64,000 nt of DNA from JARRQJ01 sp037381915 (GTDB lineage Bacteria; Pseudomonadota; Gammaproteobacteria; DRLM01), in contig JARRQJ010000021.1 of assembly GCA_037381915.1 (NCBI GenBank), forward strand, positions 21,257 through 85,256. Direction: 5' to 3'. The translations under genes and the position numbers were made by a program. Below are positions 35,485 to 43,763 of the stretch, in pieces (within the stretch, counting starts at the first letter, position 1; every line of letters begins with the position of its first letter). The notes under the pieces are model-generated. The model had not been told where the DNA came from. It saw nothing but the letters and a program-made list of their open reading frames with translations, and did no database searches.

Positions 35485-36788
35485 CGTGTCCTCAAGGGGT
35501 TAACGGGAACCAGATCGTTCGCCATGACCCAGTTCAGCGTGATGAAGTGTTTGTCGCCCGCGGCGATATCGATATCGTAGTCCCGCCTGGCCACCGGATT
35601 TTCCAGGCGGTCAAAAAGATCGACCTGAAGCTTATATTTGCCTGCCGGCAAGGGCAGGCGCGCCAGGCAGATCCGATTGGGCAACGTCGACCAGCTGCGG
35701 GTATCGGCGCGATCGGTAATGGCATTGGCCAGATTGACCACCAGCCCGAGGGCATCGTTACGCCGCTGGGCTTCCTTGCTCTCCTTGGTTTTTATCACGG
35801 CTCGGGCGACGGCGCGGGCCAATATCGCCGGCTTTTGCTTTGCCAAGGCGTCCGTCGCCAGGGTGTCGACATTCTCGAATAGATCGGTGGTAACTCTCTT
35901 GCCATCGGCATCGAGACGCGCCGAGGTAACCGTCGGTTGGCGATCTTCGTAAGCGGGCATGGACACTGTCACCAATTGTCCCGACTGGGTGATCGCCCTG
36001 ACCTCGATGGAGCGCTTGAGCGGCGCCAGACCGGTGTTGAGCAAGAATATAACCTCTCCATCACTCTTAGGAATCTGCGCCACCTTGGAGATATCGAATT
36101 TCTCCCGGTAGCGCCTTGCCTCCTCGTTGAGACCGACTTTGTCGGCAAGGCGGATCAAATCGGATTTCAGTTGTTGCGGCACCGGCATTTTGAGTTGCGG
36201 CGGATAGCGCCGGTAGGCGTCGTAGGCCTGTCGGTATGCGATCATGGCGTCATCCCATTCACCCAGGTCTTCATAAATTATCCCCGTCAAGTAACGCGCA
36301 AAGCCATCCTCAAAATTTGAATTGTCACCGTGCTGTTTCAGCTTCACGTCCAGCTGCAGGGCCTCCACCCGCGCCTGGCCGGGCTGATGCATCGCCAGGT
36401 AATTCAACGCCTCAAAGACATGGATCAGGACCTGCTCGTAATAATCCCCCGTATAGCTGCGCATCATGTCATTGACGGTCAACGCCCCGCCCTGCTCGGT
36501 GACGCTGATGGCGGAAAGGCGGCTGATCATGGCCTTGGCCGACTCGAACGAGGCGTTGCTCGCCTCGTAATCGCCCGCCATCCGCAACAGCATGGCCCGA
36601 TTGAGCAGGTAAAGCACCTGGTCCTTGCTCGAGGCGTGCTTCTCCAGGACCTGCAGGGCCTTGTCCGGCTGACCGCGACTGATGTCGGACTCCATGTGGC
36701 CCACCCAGTCGCTGTAGGTAGCACAGCCTCCCAGGCCCGCCACCAGCAACAGCGCGCCGCACAGCGCCGCTATCTTGTTACCTGCCAC
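35481..36788 (-). CDS. COG3014-like lipoprotein
   Basis: 435 aa from a GTG start at 36788, with AAGGA before it. Lipobox is LVAGLGGCATYSDW. The body is helical with TPR-like pairs (DKALQVLEKHASSKDQVLYLLNRAMLL, EASNASFESAKAMISRL, YYEQVLIHVFEALNYLA) and then a beta-rich half with DKHFITLNWVM at the end. The family is found with LpoB and LPP20 genes in many gammaproteobacteria; the function is unknown. Position third in the operon. Confidence 0.82.
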   Translation of the reverse strand: MAGNKIAALCGALLLVAGLGGCATYSDWVGHMESDISRGQPDKALQVLEKHASSKDQVLYLLNRAMLLRMAGDYEASNASFESAKAMISRLSAISVTEQGGALTVNDMMRSYTGDYYEQVLIHVFEALNYLAMHQPGQARVEALQLDVKLKQHGDNSNFEDGFARYLTGIIYEDLGEWDDAMIAYRQAYDAYRRYPPQLKMPVPQQLKSDLIRLADKVGLNEEARRYREKFDISKVAQIPKSDGEVIFLLNTGLAPLKRSIEVRAITQSGQLVTVSMPAYEDRQPTVTSARLDADGKRVTTDLFENVDTLATDALAKQKPAILARAVARAVIKTKESKEAQRRNDALGLVVNLANAITDRADTRSWSTLPNRICLARLPLPAGKYKLQVDLFDRLENPVARRDYDIDIAAGDKHFITLNWVMANDLVPVNPLRTR

Positions 36789-36818
36789 GGTTATCCTTCA
36801 ACCGTTGAAGGTCCGTTG

Positions 36819-37433
36819 TCAGAAACGTAAACTCGCCTTGGTAACGAATTTCTTGATCTTCTTCTGCCCTACCCACACGATGCGGTTGTCCGCCAGACTG
36901 ATCAAGCTGAGGTCCACCTGGTAGTACCGGACCTGTCGCTTGCCCTCGGTATCGAGGATGGTGTTGATCTGGCCTTTGAGCATGAAATCGGCGCCGAGCT
37001 CCCTGCCCATGGCCTTGCGCGTATCCTCGCGGGCATTGATGTCCTGGTCTTTGCGCTCCTCGCGGATCTCCTGACGCTGTTCCTTGGAGGCAACGAACTC
37101 CACTTTCCCCGAATTGATCAAGGCGCGCTCGATGTCGCTGACGAAGGTATTCACATTGATATGCTCATGGCTGAGATTGCGGACCTCACCGACGATCACT
37201 GCGGGCTGCTTCGAGTGGGCCCGCTGGAAATTGCCCAGCCAGGCCTGGGAAAGCGCGTCCGAGATCATCTCCTTGGAGACCAGCTGTGAATCGGTATCAT
37301 TCCACTCGCCGCTGAGATCGCGAACCTGATCGGGGGAAATGCGTTCCACCTTGGTAGCGCAGGCGCCGAGCGCCGCTACCATCGTGAGCAAGAGCAGGCC
37401 CTTAAAAGATCGACGAATATTGTTTTTTATCAT
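36819..37433 (-). CDS. lpoB: Penicillin-binding protein activator LpoB-like
   Basis: 204-aa outer membrane lipoprotein (lipobox VAALGACATK). In E. coli LpoB reaches through the periplasm to activate PBP1b. The core matches: RDLSGEWNDTDSQLVSKEMISDAL, IVGEVRNLSHEHINVNTFVSDIERALINSG, GADFMLKGQINTI and VDLSLISLADNRIVW. The long disordered Pro-rich segment of E. coli LpoB is absent, so the reach would be shorter. Its start overlaps the end of the small LPP20 gene by 4 bp. Confidence 0.85.
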   Translation of the reverse strand: MIKNNIRRSFKGLLLLTMVAALGACATKVERISPDQVRDLSGEWNDTDSQLVSKEMISDALSQAWLGNFQRAHSKQPAVIVGEVRNLSHEHINVNTFVSDIERALINSGKVEFVASKEQRQEIREERKDQDINAREDTRKAMGRELGADFMLKGQINTILDTEGKRQVRYYQVDLSLISLADNRIVWVGQKKIKKFVTKASLRF

Positions 37434-37999
37434 TTGCGCTCCTCAAGCATGCGATCGAAGATGCGATCGCCGTCGGTAGTAAGATGATTCTTGAATCCTT
37501 CGTTCATATCCTGAACCTTTTGCATAGTGGTTTTCAGCTGATTCATGTCGATTTCCGCCAGAGCATAAATTACATTGGACTTTTGGTCGCGCCAATGGCC
37601 GATGATGCGGCTCCCGGTCAGATTAATGCGGCTGACATTCTTGATCTGGCGTGAGATGCTGGATTCCAGGTTCTGGTCGTTGCCGCCCTTCACCGCCGCC
37701 GTGTAATCACGGGATACGACCTGCATATAAGAGGTCAGGATTTTCGCCACCTCCGCCCGAGCCCGATCGTCGGCCGTTGAGGTCTGCAGGGACATGTCCC
37801 CCATGGCGGGCGCCATGCCCACACCATGAAACAGGCGGTCGTTGTCGTGCTTGAGAATATTGGTGCCCTCGTTCACCCAGTCCGGCGCGCCTTTGATATG
37901 GAGATCGCTCTCTACCTTGGTCCTGCCGGCGCATGCCGTGAGGATCAGGATTGTGCTGACCACGGTGATAAAAGCTAACAGATTGCGAGATGTCGTCAT
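37430..37999 (-). CDS. LPP20-family lipoprotein (small)
   Basis: 189 aa, first gene of the operon. Lipobox ILTACAGR. The mature part has APDWVNEGTNILKHDNDRLFHGVGMAPAM, a long DRARAEVAKILTSYMQVVSRDYTAAV helix and NVIYALAEIDMNQLKTTM, as in LPP20 proteins. GGAGTAGGA lies just ahead of the ATG at 37999. Upstream region 38000-38271 is 272 bp and holds no clear gene. Confidence 0.85.
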   Translation of the reverse strand: MTTSRNLLAFITVVSTILILTACAGRTKVESDLHIKGAPDWVNEGTNILKHDNDRLFHGVGMAPAMGDMSLQTSTADDRARAEVAKILTSYMQVVSRDYTAAVKGGNDQNLESSISRQIKNVSRINLTGSRIIGHWRDQKSNVIYALAEIDMNQLKTTMQKVQDMNEGFKNHLTTDGDRIFDRMLEERK

Positions 38000-38271
38000 G
38001 ACCGTCCTACTCCCTCAAAACGGAGAAAAGAGGAACTAAAGATACAAGATACCGGAAAAAAACGTAAGATGCGTCGCCGAAAATCACGGTAGAACATAAG
38101 TCTGAGAAATCATTATGCAAAGCCGCGATTCCGCTTCCCAACGTCGGGGGCACCCTCCTTCGTTCATCGCCCGCGTCGGCAAACCACAATCCGGGACTAT
38201 GGTGAGCTTCGATCTCCCCCGGTCGGGACCGGCCGAGGAAGGACGTCAATCCTGCCGCGGCGCGGCGGCTG

Positions 38272-38472
38272 CTACTTCTTCCGGGTCGACAACTTCAAAG
38301 GGACATACAGCGGACAGAACGCAACGGCACTGGTCAACAGGAAAATGGCGGCAATCACTCCCAAAATGATCGCGGCCACCCCGGATATCTGCCCGGTAAA
38401 ATACAAGGCGACCACAACCAGGGCCAACACCGTTCTCACCAGACGATCCACGCTACCCATATTCTTGATCAT
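38272..38472 (-). CDS. DUF2892 small inner membrane protein
   Basis: 66 aa from ATG 38472, which has GGATGGA upstream. MIKNMGSVDRLVRTVLALVVVALYF then GVAAIILGVIAAIFLLTSAVAFCPLYVPLKL: two TM helices and the conserved CPLYxPL motif of DUF2892 (YgaP-type tail). In YgaP this domain follows a rhodanese; here it is standalone. A longer frame to 38538 is not conserved. Confidence 0.88.
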   Translation of the reverse strand: MIKNMGSVDRLVRTVLALVVVALYFTGQISGVAAIILGVIAAIFLLTSAVAFCPLYVPLKLSTRKK

Positions 38473-38689
38473 ATGATTCCATCCTTTGCAGTCCCGGAAA
38501 AGCCCGGTGCCACACTCATCGGGTAAACAGCCTATCACTCAAGATTATCAGCCCATCGGCTCTGCAGAGGCAAGACTATTAATTGAGATGGAAAACGCAC
38601 GATTTGCGGGAGGCACCGCCCGAGCGGTTCTGGCCCGATCGGCCATTGAGGTCAAGCGCGTCGCCTATGAAAGGTGTGAACTATTGACG

Positions 38690-39004
38690 CTATGCATGCC
38701 CTGTCAACACGGATACCACGGCGCCCTCGCAGGGGGATCGAGGCGGATCATCGTTTTCCTGGAAACGTGGCGCCTCGCCTATCGAGCGCATTACCGGCAG
38801 CACGCTCACCACCGGATGGGGCAGTTCATCTTCCGGAACGACGCTGATGCGAAATCCAAAAGGGAAAGGTTCATCACTCCGTACCAGATCAGGACATTCC
38901 TTCATCAGATATTTTATATGCCGGTCGTTCAAGCTCACCAGGACCGGAACCCGGCCATGAATCCGTTCAAACTCCTGTATCAAACCGAGTAGATAGCTGA
39001 GCAT
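38690..39004 (-). CDS. Hypothetical protein
   Basis: 104 aa, not recognised. ATG 39004 has a strong AGGAGG site 8 bp upstream, the best Shine-Dalgarno sequence in this part of the window, which argues for a real gene on this strand and against the overlapping frame on the plus strand. The protein starts MLSYLLGLIQEFERIHGRVP, with VSLNDRHIKYLMKECP and FPFGFRISVVPEDELPHPVV. No signal peptide or TM helix; acidic and short. It is 217 bp from the DUF2892 gene on the same strand. Confidence 0.65.
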   Translation of the reverse strand: MLSYLLGLIQEFERIHGRVPVLVSLNDRHIKYLMKECPDLVRSDEPFPFGFRISVVPEDELPHPVVSVLPVMRSIGEAPRFQENDDPPRSPCEGAVVSVLTGHA

Positions 39005-39384
39005 AATGGGCACCTCCTTACCGGATCAGGCATGCACTCAATCAATGTAGCTGGGCCAAGGGGGAGGCGCCGCTTGGGCAGTGACGCTCGGCATCGCGCC
39101 CGCCGTTGTCGCGTTGGCGGCGGGGAAAATGAAAGTGCCGCACTTCATTCCCTCCTCGAGCCCGACGGAATGACCGTGTATTTTATAGACGCTAAATGTG
39201 ACAGCCTTGTGACTTGATCCGGAAGGGCATGGCGAGGCACCCTGCGCGCAAGCTGCAAGGCGGCGCACTGGGTAAAAAGGGCCTCGCTTCTTCGCATCAC
39301 GGACGCCGAGTCGCTCGATCCCCCATCCGGCATCCGGTGTTTCAAGGTGCCGTGAGGATCCCCCAGACGCAGACGGCGCTTTCT
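39005..39384. other. Gap before the LexA-like gene
   Basis: About 380 bp between the divergent unknown gene and the operator region. Several frames are open on both strands but none has a start signal or family match. Nothing else supported. Confidence 0.4.
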
Positions 39385-39409
39385 CAAGTATATGATCACC
39401 ATATACTTG
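39385..39409. promoter_or_regulatory. Palindromic operator, 10-5-10, at the -35 box
   Basis: Perfect inverted repeat CAAGTATATG / CATATACTTG with ATCAC between. The right arm merges with the -35 hexamer TTGACA (39407-39412). The LexA-like protein encoded 33 bp downstream is the obvious candidate ligand (inference). Confidence 0.7.
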
Positions 39410-39435
39410 ACAATAGAACGATCGTTCCATATATT
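39407..39435 (+). promoter_or_regulatory. Strong sigma-70 promoter of the LexA-like gene
   Basis: TTGACA (39407-39412), 17-bp spacer, TATATT (39430-39435). The expected start of transcription at 39441-39443 coincides with the ATG at 39442, so the message appears to be leaderless. Confidence 0.75.
39416..39427. promoter_or_regulatory. Palindrome GAACGATCGTTC in the promoter spacer
   Basis: Perfect 12-bp palindrome of the GAAC-N4-GTTC form between the -35 and -10 boxes. It resembles the LexA box of Gram-positive bacteria (established knowledge) rather than the CTGT-N8-ACAG box of E. coli. Confidence 0.65.
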
Positions 39436-39441
39436 TGTTTG

Positions 39442-40014
39442 ATGGGTAACGATCGCGACTATCTCAGGAAACTCCAGGATTATTACGCCGCCCACGGCGT
39501 GGTACCCCCCTACTCCACCCTCATGCAAGTGGTGGGATTTCGCTCCAAGAGCCCCGTGGCGGCCTTGGTCAACCGTTTGAAACTGGCGGGTTATCTGGAA
39601 TCCACGCCGGACCGCCGCCTGCGACCGGGTAAGCGCTTCTTCGAGCGACCTATCTACGAAAGCGTTCAGGCGGGCTTTCCCAGTCCCGCCAGCGACACTC
39701 AGCACGATGCCCTGACCATCGATGAATATCTGGTGGTGCACCCGTCGAAAACCGTGCTGGTAACTGTGAAGGGGGACTCCATGACCGGTGCCGGCATTCA
39801 CGGCGGGGACATCGTGGTGGTGGAAAAACGCGGCGATGCCAGAGTGGGCGACATCGTCATCGCCATTGTCGAGAACGAATTCACGCTGAAGTATCTCGAC
39901 AAGGAAAAAGACGGATTCATACTGCGCCCGGCCAATCTCGCCTATCCCGTAATCCGCCCCAAGGGCAGCCTGGAAATCTTCGGCGTTGTAGTCGGTTTGT
40001 TCCGCAAGTATTAG
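39442..40014 (+). CDS. LexA-like autocleaving transcriptional repressor (S24 family)
   Basis: 190 aa. N-terminal winged-helix part (1-62) with YYAAHGVVPPYSTLMQVVGF and SPVAALVNRLKLAGYL, as in LexA. The hinge has the scissile Ala77-Gly78 in SVQAGFPSPASD, which also resembles UmuD. The catalytic Ser113 is in KGDSMTGAGI and the Lys150 in NEFTLKYL; the protein therefore should self-cleave with RecA. No ribosome site lies before the ATG. The next gene is a broken Y-family polymerase, the classical UmuD-UmuC-like order, so this is a SOS-type regulator that probably once controlled an error-prone polymerase. Confidence 0.88.
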   Translation: MGNDRDYLRKLQDYYAAHGVVPPYSTLMQVVGFRSKSPVAALVNRLKLAGYLESTPDRRLRPGKRFFERPIYESVQAGFPSPASDTQHDALTIDEYLVVHPSKTVLVTVKGDSMTGAGIHGGDIVVVEKRGDARVGDIVIAIVENEFTLKYLDKEKDGFILRPANLAYPVIRPKGSLEIFGVVVGLFRKY

Positions 40015-40034
40015 CGCTGACCCGGCAGCGCCTC

Positions 40035-40289
40035 ATGACACTGACCGACTGGCCCAATGTGGTAGCCTATGTGGGTGCCGACTGCTTTTTCGCCGCCTGC
40101 GAACTCGCTCGGGCCCCAAATTGGGCCGCCGGTCGCTATGCGCGATGTCCACTGCATCGTGGCCAAGACCTATGACGCCAAGACGATGGGCATCTACGTC
40201 GGTATGCCGGTATAGGAGGCGAAGAAGCGCCTCCCCCATGCCCTATATCTTTCCGCGATTGCAGTCTTTACGGACAAATGTCGGATAAG
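40035..40289 (+). pseudogene. Remnant of a Y-family (UmuC/DinB-like) DNA polymerase
   Basis: Starts 20 bp after the LexA-like gene: TLTDWPNVVAYVGADCFFAACELARAP, where the family has a second Asp (DADCFFAA); here it is Gly, so a metal ligand is lost. After about residue 32 the frame shifts and continues as PVAMRDVHCIVAKTYDAK, then MGIYVGMPV followed by TAG where Trp is usual, then EAKKRLPHALYLSA. A second shift leads to LYGQMSDK and a stop. About 85 of roughly 400 codons are left; the palm, finger and little-finger domains are gone. It cannot be functional. Confidence 0.82.
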
Positions 40290-40477
40290 TAGTGTGCCGA
40301 TTGCCCTCAACAAGAAATACGACAATCACACGGTTTTAATGCCGGGGGTCATGCCCGTTGCAACACGAAAAAAGGAGTGCGCTTCCGTTTGCCCATGTAT
40401 GAAGCAGGATGACCATCCCACGCGATTCGTTACGCCACTGGACCGTGCTTATGGTTAACGCCTGAGTCTGATAAATA

Positions 40478-40556
<79 letters not shown>

Positions 40557-40661
40557 ATTAGATTGAAACTGAAAGATGGATGCCGCGACCGCTCCGCGTC
40601 TATACAGGCGCGCTATGATACTCGAGATAAGCGTCGAACACCAAAGCTATTTCAGCTTGGC

Positions 40662-41027
40662 TCAGCCTTTGAGCAAGGTCGCCAGCTTTTCCAGGTCCAC
40701 ACGCAACTGGCGAATGATATCCTTGCTGTTGGTAGCGGTGACGGGAATTTTGGTCTTGGTGCTCGTCCCCAATTGTTGGCGTGCCCCGCCGATGGTAAAT
40801 CCTTGTTCATATAAGAGGCTGCGGATCTCGCGCACCATCAACACGTCATGCTGTTGATAGTAACGACGATTCCCGCGTCGCTTGACCGGTTTCAACTGAG
40901 GGAATTCCTGCTCCCAGTAACGCAGGACGTGCGGTTTCACCAAGCACAGATCACTGACTTCACCGATGGTAAAATAACGCTTCCCCGGAATCGGGGGTAA
41001 TTCATTGTTATTCGCTGCTTCCAGCAT
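40662..41027 (-). CDS. MerR-family transcriptional regulator
   Basis: 121 aa. The MerR DNA-binding domain is at 18-88: RYFTIGEVSDLCLVKPHVLRYWEQEFPQLKPVKRRGNRRYYQQHDVLMV, followed by a dimer helix and no metal-binding cysteine cluster. It belongs to the group always found behind ihfA, whose target is unknown. The start overlaps the end of ihfA by 20 bp, so it is translationally coupled. Confidence 0.92.
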   Translation of the reverse strand: MLEAANNNELPPIPGKRYFTIGEVSDLCLVKPHVLRYWEQEFPQLKPVKRRGNRRYYQQHDVLMVREIRSLLYEQGFTIGGARQQLGTSTKTKIPVTATNSKDIIRQLRVDLEKLATLLKG

Positions 41028-41307
41028 AGGCCTCTACCCGCGCTTTGAGTTTTTGTCCAGGATGAAATGTCACCACGCGTCGCGCCGTGATGGGGATTTC
41101 TTCACCGGTTTTAGGGTTGCGGCCAGGCCGTTGTTTCTTGTCTCGCAAGTTAAAATTGCCGAAACCGGACAATTTCACCTGCCTCCCCTCCGCCAGTGCC
41201 ACACGGATTTCCTCGAAAAAGGCTTCGACAAAATCCTTGGCCTCGCGTTTGTTTAACCCCAGTTCTTCAAAAAGTTTTTCTGCCATTTCGGCCTTGGTTA
41301 GCGCCAT
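41008..41307 (-). CDS. ihfA: Integration host factor subunit alpha
   Basis: 99 aa, the standard length. HU/IHF fold with LTKAEMAEKLFEELGLNKREAKDFVEAFFEEIR, GFGNFNLRDKKQRPGRNPKTGEEIPITARRVVTFHPGQKLK containing the Pro that intercalates DNA. Partner of IhfB (not in window). It follows pheT by 3 bp and precedes merR, the conserved pheST-ihfA arrangement. Confidence 0.97.
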   Translation of the reverse strand: MALTKAEMAEKLFEELGLNKREAKDFVEAFFEEIRVALAEGRQVKLSGFGNFNLRDKKQRPGRNPKTGEEIPITARRVVTFHPGQKLKARVEAYAGSSE

Positions 41308-41310
41308 AGC

Positions 41311-43749
41311 TCAGTCTCTCAAAGTAGCCCCGAAGGTGTCCCTCAATCTCGCCAATACCCTTTCCATAACGATATCGACGTCTCCGTCCGTAAGAGTGCG
41401 CGAAGAATCCTGTAACGTCAAGCCCAACGCCAGACTTTTTTTCCCCGAATCAATGCCTTTGCCCTTGTAGACATCAAACAACTGTAGTTCCTCTAGCCAC
41501 TCCCCCGCCGCTTCCCGAATACTGCCTTGCAGCGCGGCACTGCTGACCGTATCGTCGACGATCACGGCCAGGTCACGACGAATGGCCGGATACTTTGATG
41601 CCTCCCGGAAGCTGGGCAGTTGCGCCTGAGCTATTTCCTCTAGCGCCACCTCAAATAATACAGTTAATTTGCTGATATTTAAAGAATTAGCAATACGCGG
41701 ATGTAGCGTGCCCAGAATACCCGCCTCCCGCCCGTGGGGAGAAGTGAATTGTGCGGTTTGTCCCGGATGCAGCGCCGGGTGCGATGCCGCGTTAAACAGA
41801 TAGTCCTGGGCAAACCCGGTCATGGCCAGTAACGTCTCCACATCCTTTTTGACATCGAAGAAATCCGTTTCCCGCTCGGTTTCCGCCCATTGCTCCGGCA
41901 TCAGACTGCCCGCCACGATGCCGGCAATCACGGTCTCCTCCCGCACCTGCCCCTCCCTCCGCCGGAAGCGCGTCCCGATCTCGAACAGGCGTATCCGATC
42001 TTGTCTTCGATTTAGATTATAGAGCAAGGCCTGCACCAAGCCAGGCCAAAGACTGGTCCTCATTACCGCCATGTCGGCGCTGATCGGGTTGGCCAAGCTC
42101 ACGGGCGCATGTTCGGGATCAAGCAGTTCCTGCAGGCGAGGATCGACGAAACTATAAGTGATCGCCTCTTGATAGCCGCGCTCGATCAGACGTCGCCGCA
42201 GAACCGCTGTCCCGACCTTGCTTTCGGACCGGCGTTGCATCGTAGCGGGAACGGGTGGGCTGTGGCTCGGCAGACGGCTGTAACCGTAGATGCGGGCGAG
42301 TTCCTCGATCAGATCGGCCTCGATGCTGATATCAAAACGAAACGAAGGCGGTGTCACTTGCCAGCAGTCATTTTCTTCCATCACGTCCATCCCTAAACGC
42401 TTCAGGATACTCATTACCTGCGCGCGCGGAATGTCGGCACCCAATAAACGTCCCATTCGGGCAATACGCAACGGAACCTGGGCGGGTTGCGGGAGATGGG
42501 ACCGGCTGCTCTGCTCCATGATGGGACCGGGCCTTCCGCCGGCAATGTCCAGCAGCAAGCGCGTGGCGCGTTCCATGGCGCGGCGCGCCGACTCAGGATC
42601 CACGCCTCGTTCGAAACGATGGGACGAGTCGGTATGCAGACCATAACGCCGCGCACGGCCGGCCATGGCCGCCGGTGCGAAATAGGCGCTTTCCAGCAGA
42701 ATATGTCGGGTCGCGTTGGCCATGGCCGCCGGTGCGAAATAGGCGCTTTCCAGCAGAATATGTCGGGTCGCGTTGCCGACGGCGCTCGCGGCGCCGCCCA
42801 TGATGCCGGCCATGGCCACCGCGGCAGCGTGATCGGCGATCACCAGGGTATCCTTGTCCAAATCGACTTCCTGATCATCCAACAAGCGCAGGCGTTCATT
42901 CGCCCGCGCCAGCCGCACATGAATCCCGCCCTTGAGGCGTTCCAGGTCGAACGCGTGCATGGGCTGACCCAATTCCAGCAGGACGTAATTGGTGACGTCT
43001 ACCACGGCGTTGATGCTGCGCAAACCGCTGCGGCGCAATCGCTCCTGCATCCACATGGGTGTCGGCGCATCGACCGCTACGTCCCGGACGATACGCGCTG
43101 TATAGCGGGGACAGGCTTCGGGGGCGCTGACCTCCAGCGGGACTTGTTCGTCTATCTCAGCCGCGACGGGCGCGACCTCCGCGTCGCGCAGCGGAACGCC
43201 GTTGATAACGCTCACTTCGCGGGCAATCCCGGCCACACTCAGGCAATCACCGCGGTTGGGGGTCAAGCCCAATTCGAGGCTGACATCATTGAGCAGCAGA
43301 TAATCGCGCACATCCTGTCCCGGCTCTGCGTCGTTGGAAAGGATCATCAGGCCTTCCGAGCTGTCCGCCAGGCCCAGTTCCTTAGCCGAACACAACATTC
43401 CTTCCGATGTCTCGCCGCGCAGCTGGGATTTTTCTATATTGATCCCGCCCGGGAGTTTCGCGCCGACCACGGCGACCGGCACCCGTACGCCCTTCGCCAC
43501 GTTGGCGGCGCCGCAGACGATGCTCAAAGCTTCCGCCGCACCGACGTTGACCTGGCAGACGCGCAATCGATCAGCGCCGGGATGGGGTTCGACACGCAGC
43601 ACCTCACCCACGACCACGTTGCTGAAGTACGGCGCCACCGGCTCCACGGCATCCACTTCCAGGCCGGCCATGGTGAGTTGCTCCGCCAGGTCGGTCGTGG
43701 AGATGTCGGGGTTCACCCATTCCCGCAACCATTGTTCGCTGAATTTCAT
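41311..43749 (-). CDS. pheT: Phenylalanyl-tRNA synthetase beta subunit, with an internal 19-residue duplication
   Basis: 812 aa from ATG 43749 (MKFSEQWLREWVNPDIST), about 17-20 aa longer than usual. Order: tRNA-binding OB domain near 40-150 (HPGADRLRVCQVNVG), B3/B4 editing domain, B5, catalytic-like core, and ferredoxin-fold anticodon domain at the end. At 326-363 the 19-residue block starting NATRHILLESAYFAPAAMA occurs twice in tandem, at the end of B3/B4 just before GRARRYGLHTDSSHRFERG. E. coli has one copy at this place. No frameshift results. It lies 14 bp after pheS. Confidence 0.95.
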   Translation of the reverse strand: MKFSEQWLREWVNPDISTTDLAEQLTMAGLEVDAVEPVAPYFSNVVVGEVLRVEPHPGADRLRVCQVNVGAAEALSIVCGAANVAKGVRVPVAVVGAKLPGGINIEKSQLRGETSEGMLCSAKELGLADSSEGLMILSNDAEPGQDVRDYLLLNDVSLELGLTPNRGDCLSVAGIAREVSVINGVPLRDAEVAPVAAEIDEQVPLEVSAPEACPRYTARIVRDVAVDAPTPMWMQERLRRSGLRSINAVVDVTNYVLLELGQPMHAFDLERLKGGIHVRLARANERLRLLDDQEVDLDKDTLVIADHAAAVAMAGIMGGAASAVGNATRHILLESAYFAPAAMANATRHILLESAYFAPAAMAGRARRYGLHTDSSHRFERGVDPESARRAMERATRLLLDIAGGRPGPIMEQSSRSHLPQPAQVPLRIARMGRLLGADIPRAQVMSILKRLGMDVMEENDCWQVTPPSFRFDISIEADLIEELARIYGYSRLPSHSPPVPATMQRRSESKVGTAVLRRRLIERGYQEAITYSFVDPRLQELLDPEHAPVSLANPISADMAVMRTSLWPGLVQALLYNLNRRQDRIRLFEIGTRFRRREGQVREETVIAGIVAGSLMPEQWAETERETDFFDVKKDVETLLAMTGFAQDYLFNAASHPALHPGQTAQFTSPHGREAGILGTLHPRIANSLNISKLTVLFEVALEEIAQAQLPSFREASKYPAIRRDLAVIVDDTVSSAALQGSIREAAGEWLEELQLFDVYKGKGIDSGKKSLALGLTLQDSSRTLTDGDVDIVMERVLARLRDTFGATLRD
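42661..42774. repeat. 57-bp exact tandem duplication within pheT
   Basis: The copies 42661-42717 and 42718-42774 are identical base by base, including the flanking junctions. The unit is a multiple of three, so pheT stays in frame. Identity means it is very recent or an assembly/sequencing artefact. Confidence 0.95.
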
Positions 43750-43763
43750 CGAAGCTCCACAAA

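Noticed and set aside
38486..38992. A 168-codon frame on the plus strand opposite the unknown gene at 38690-39004
   Set aside because: No ribosome site; the opposite frame has AGGAGG at ideal spacing. Not excluded absolutely.
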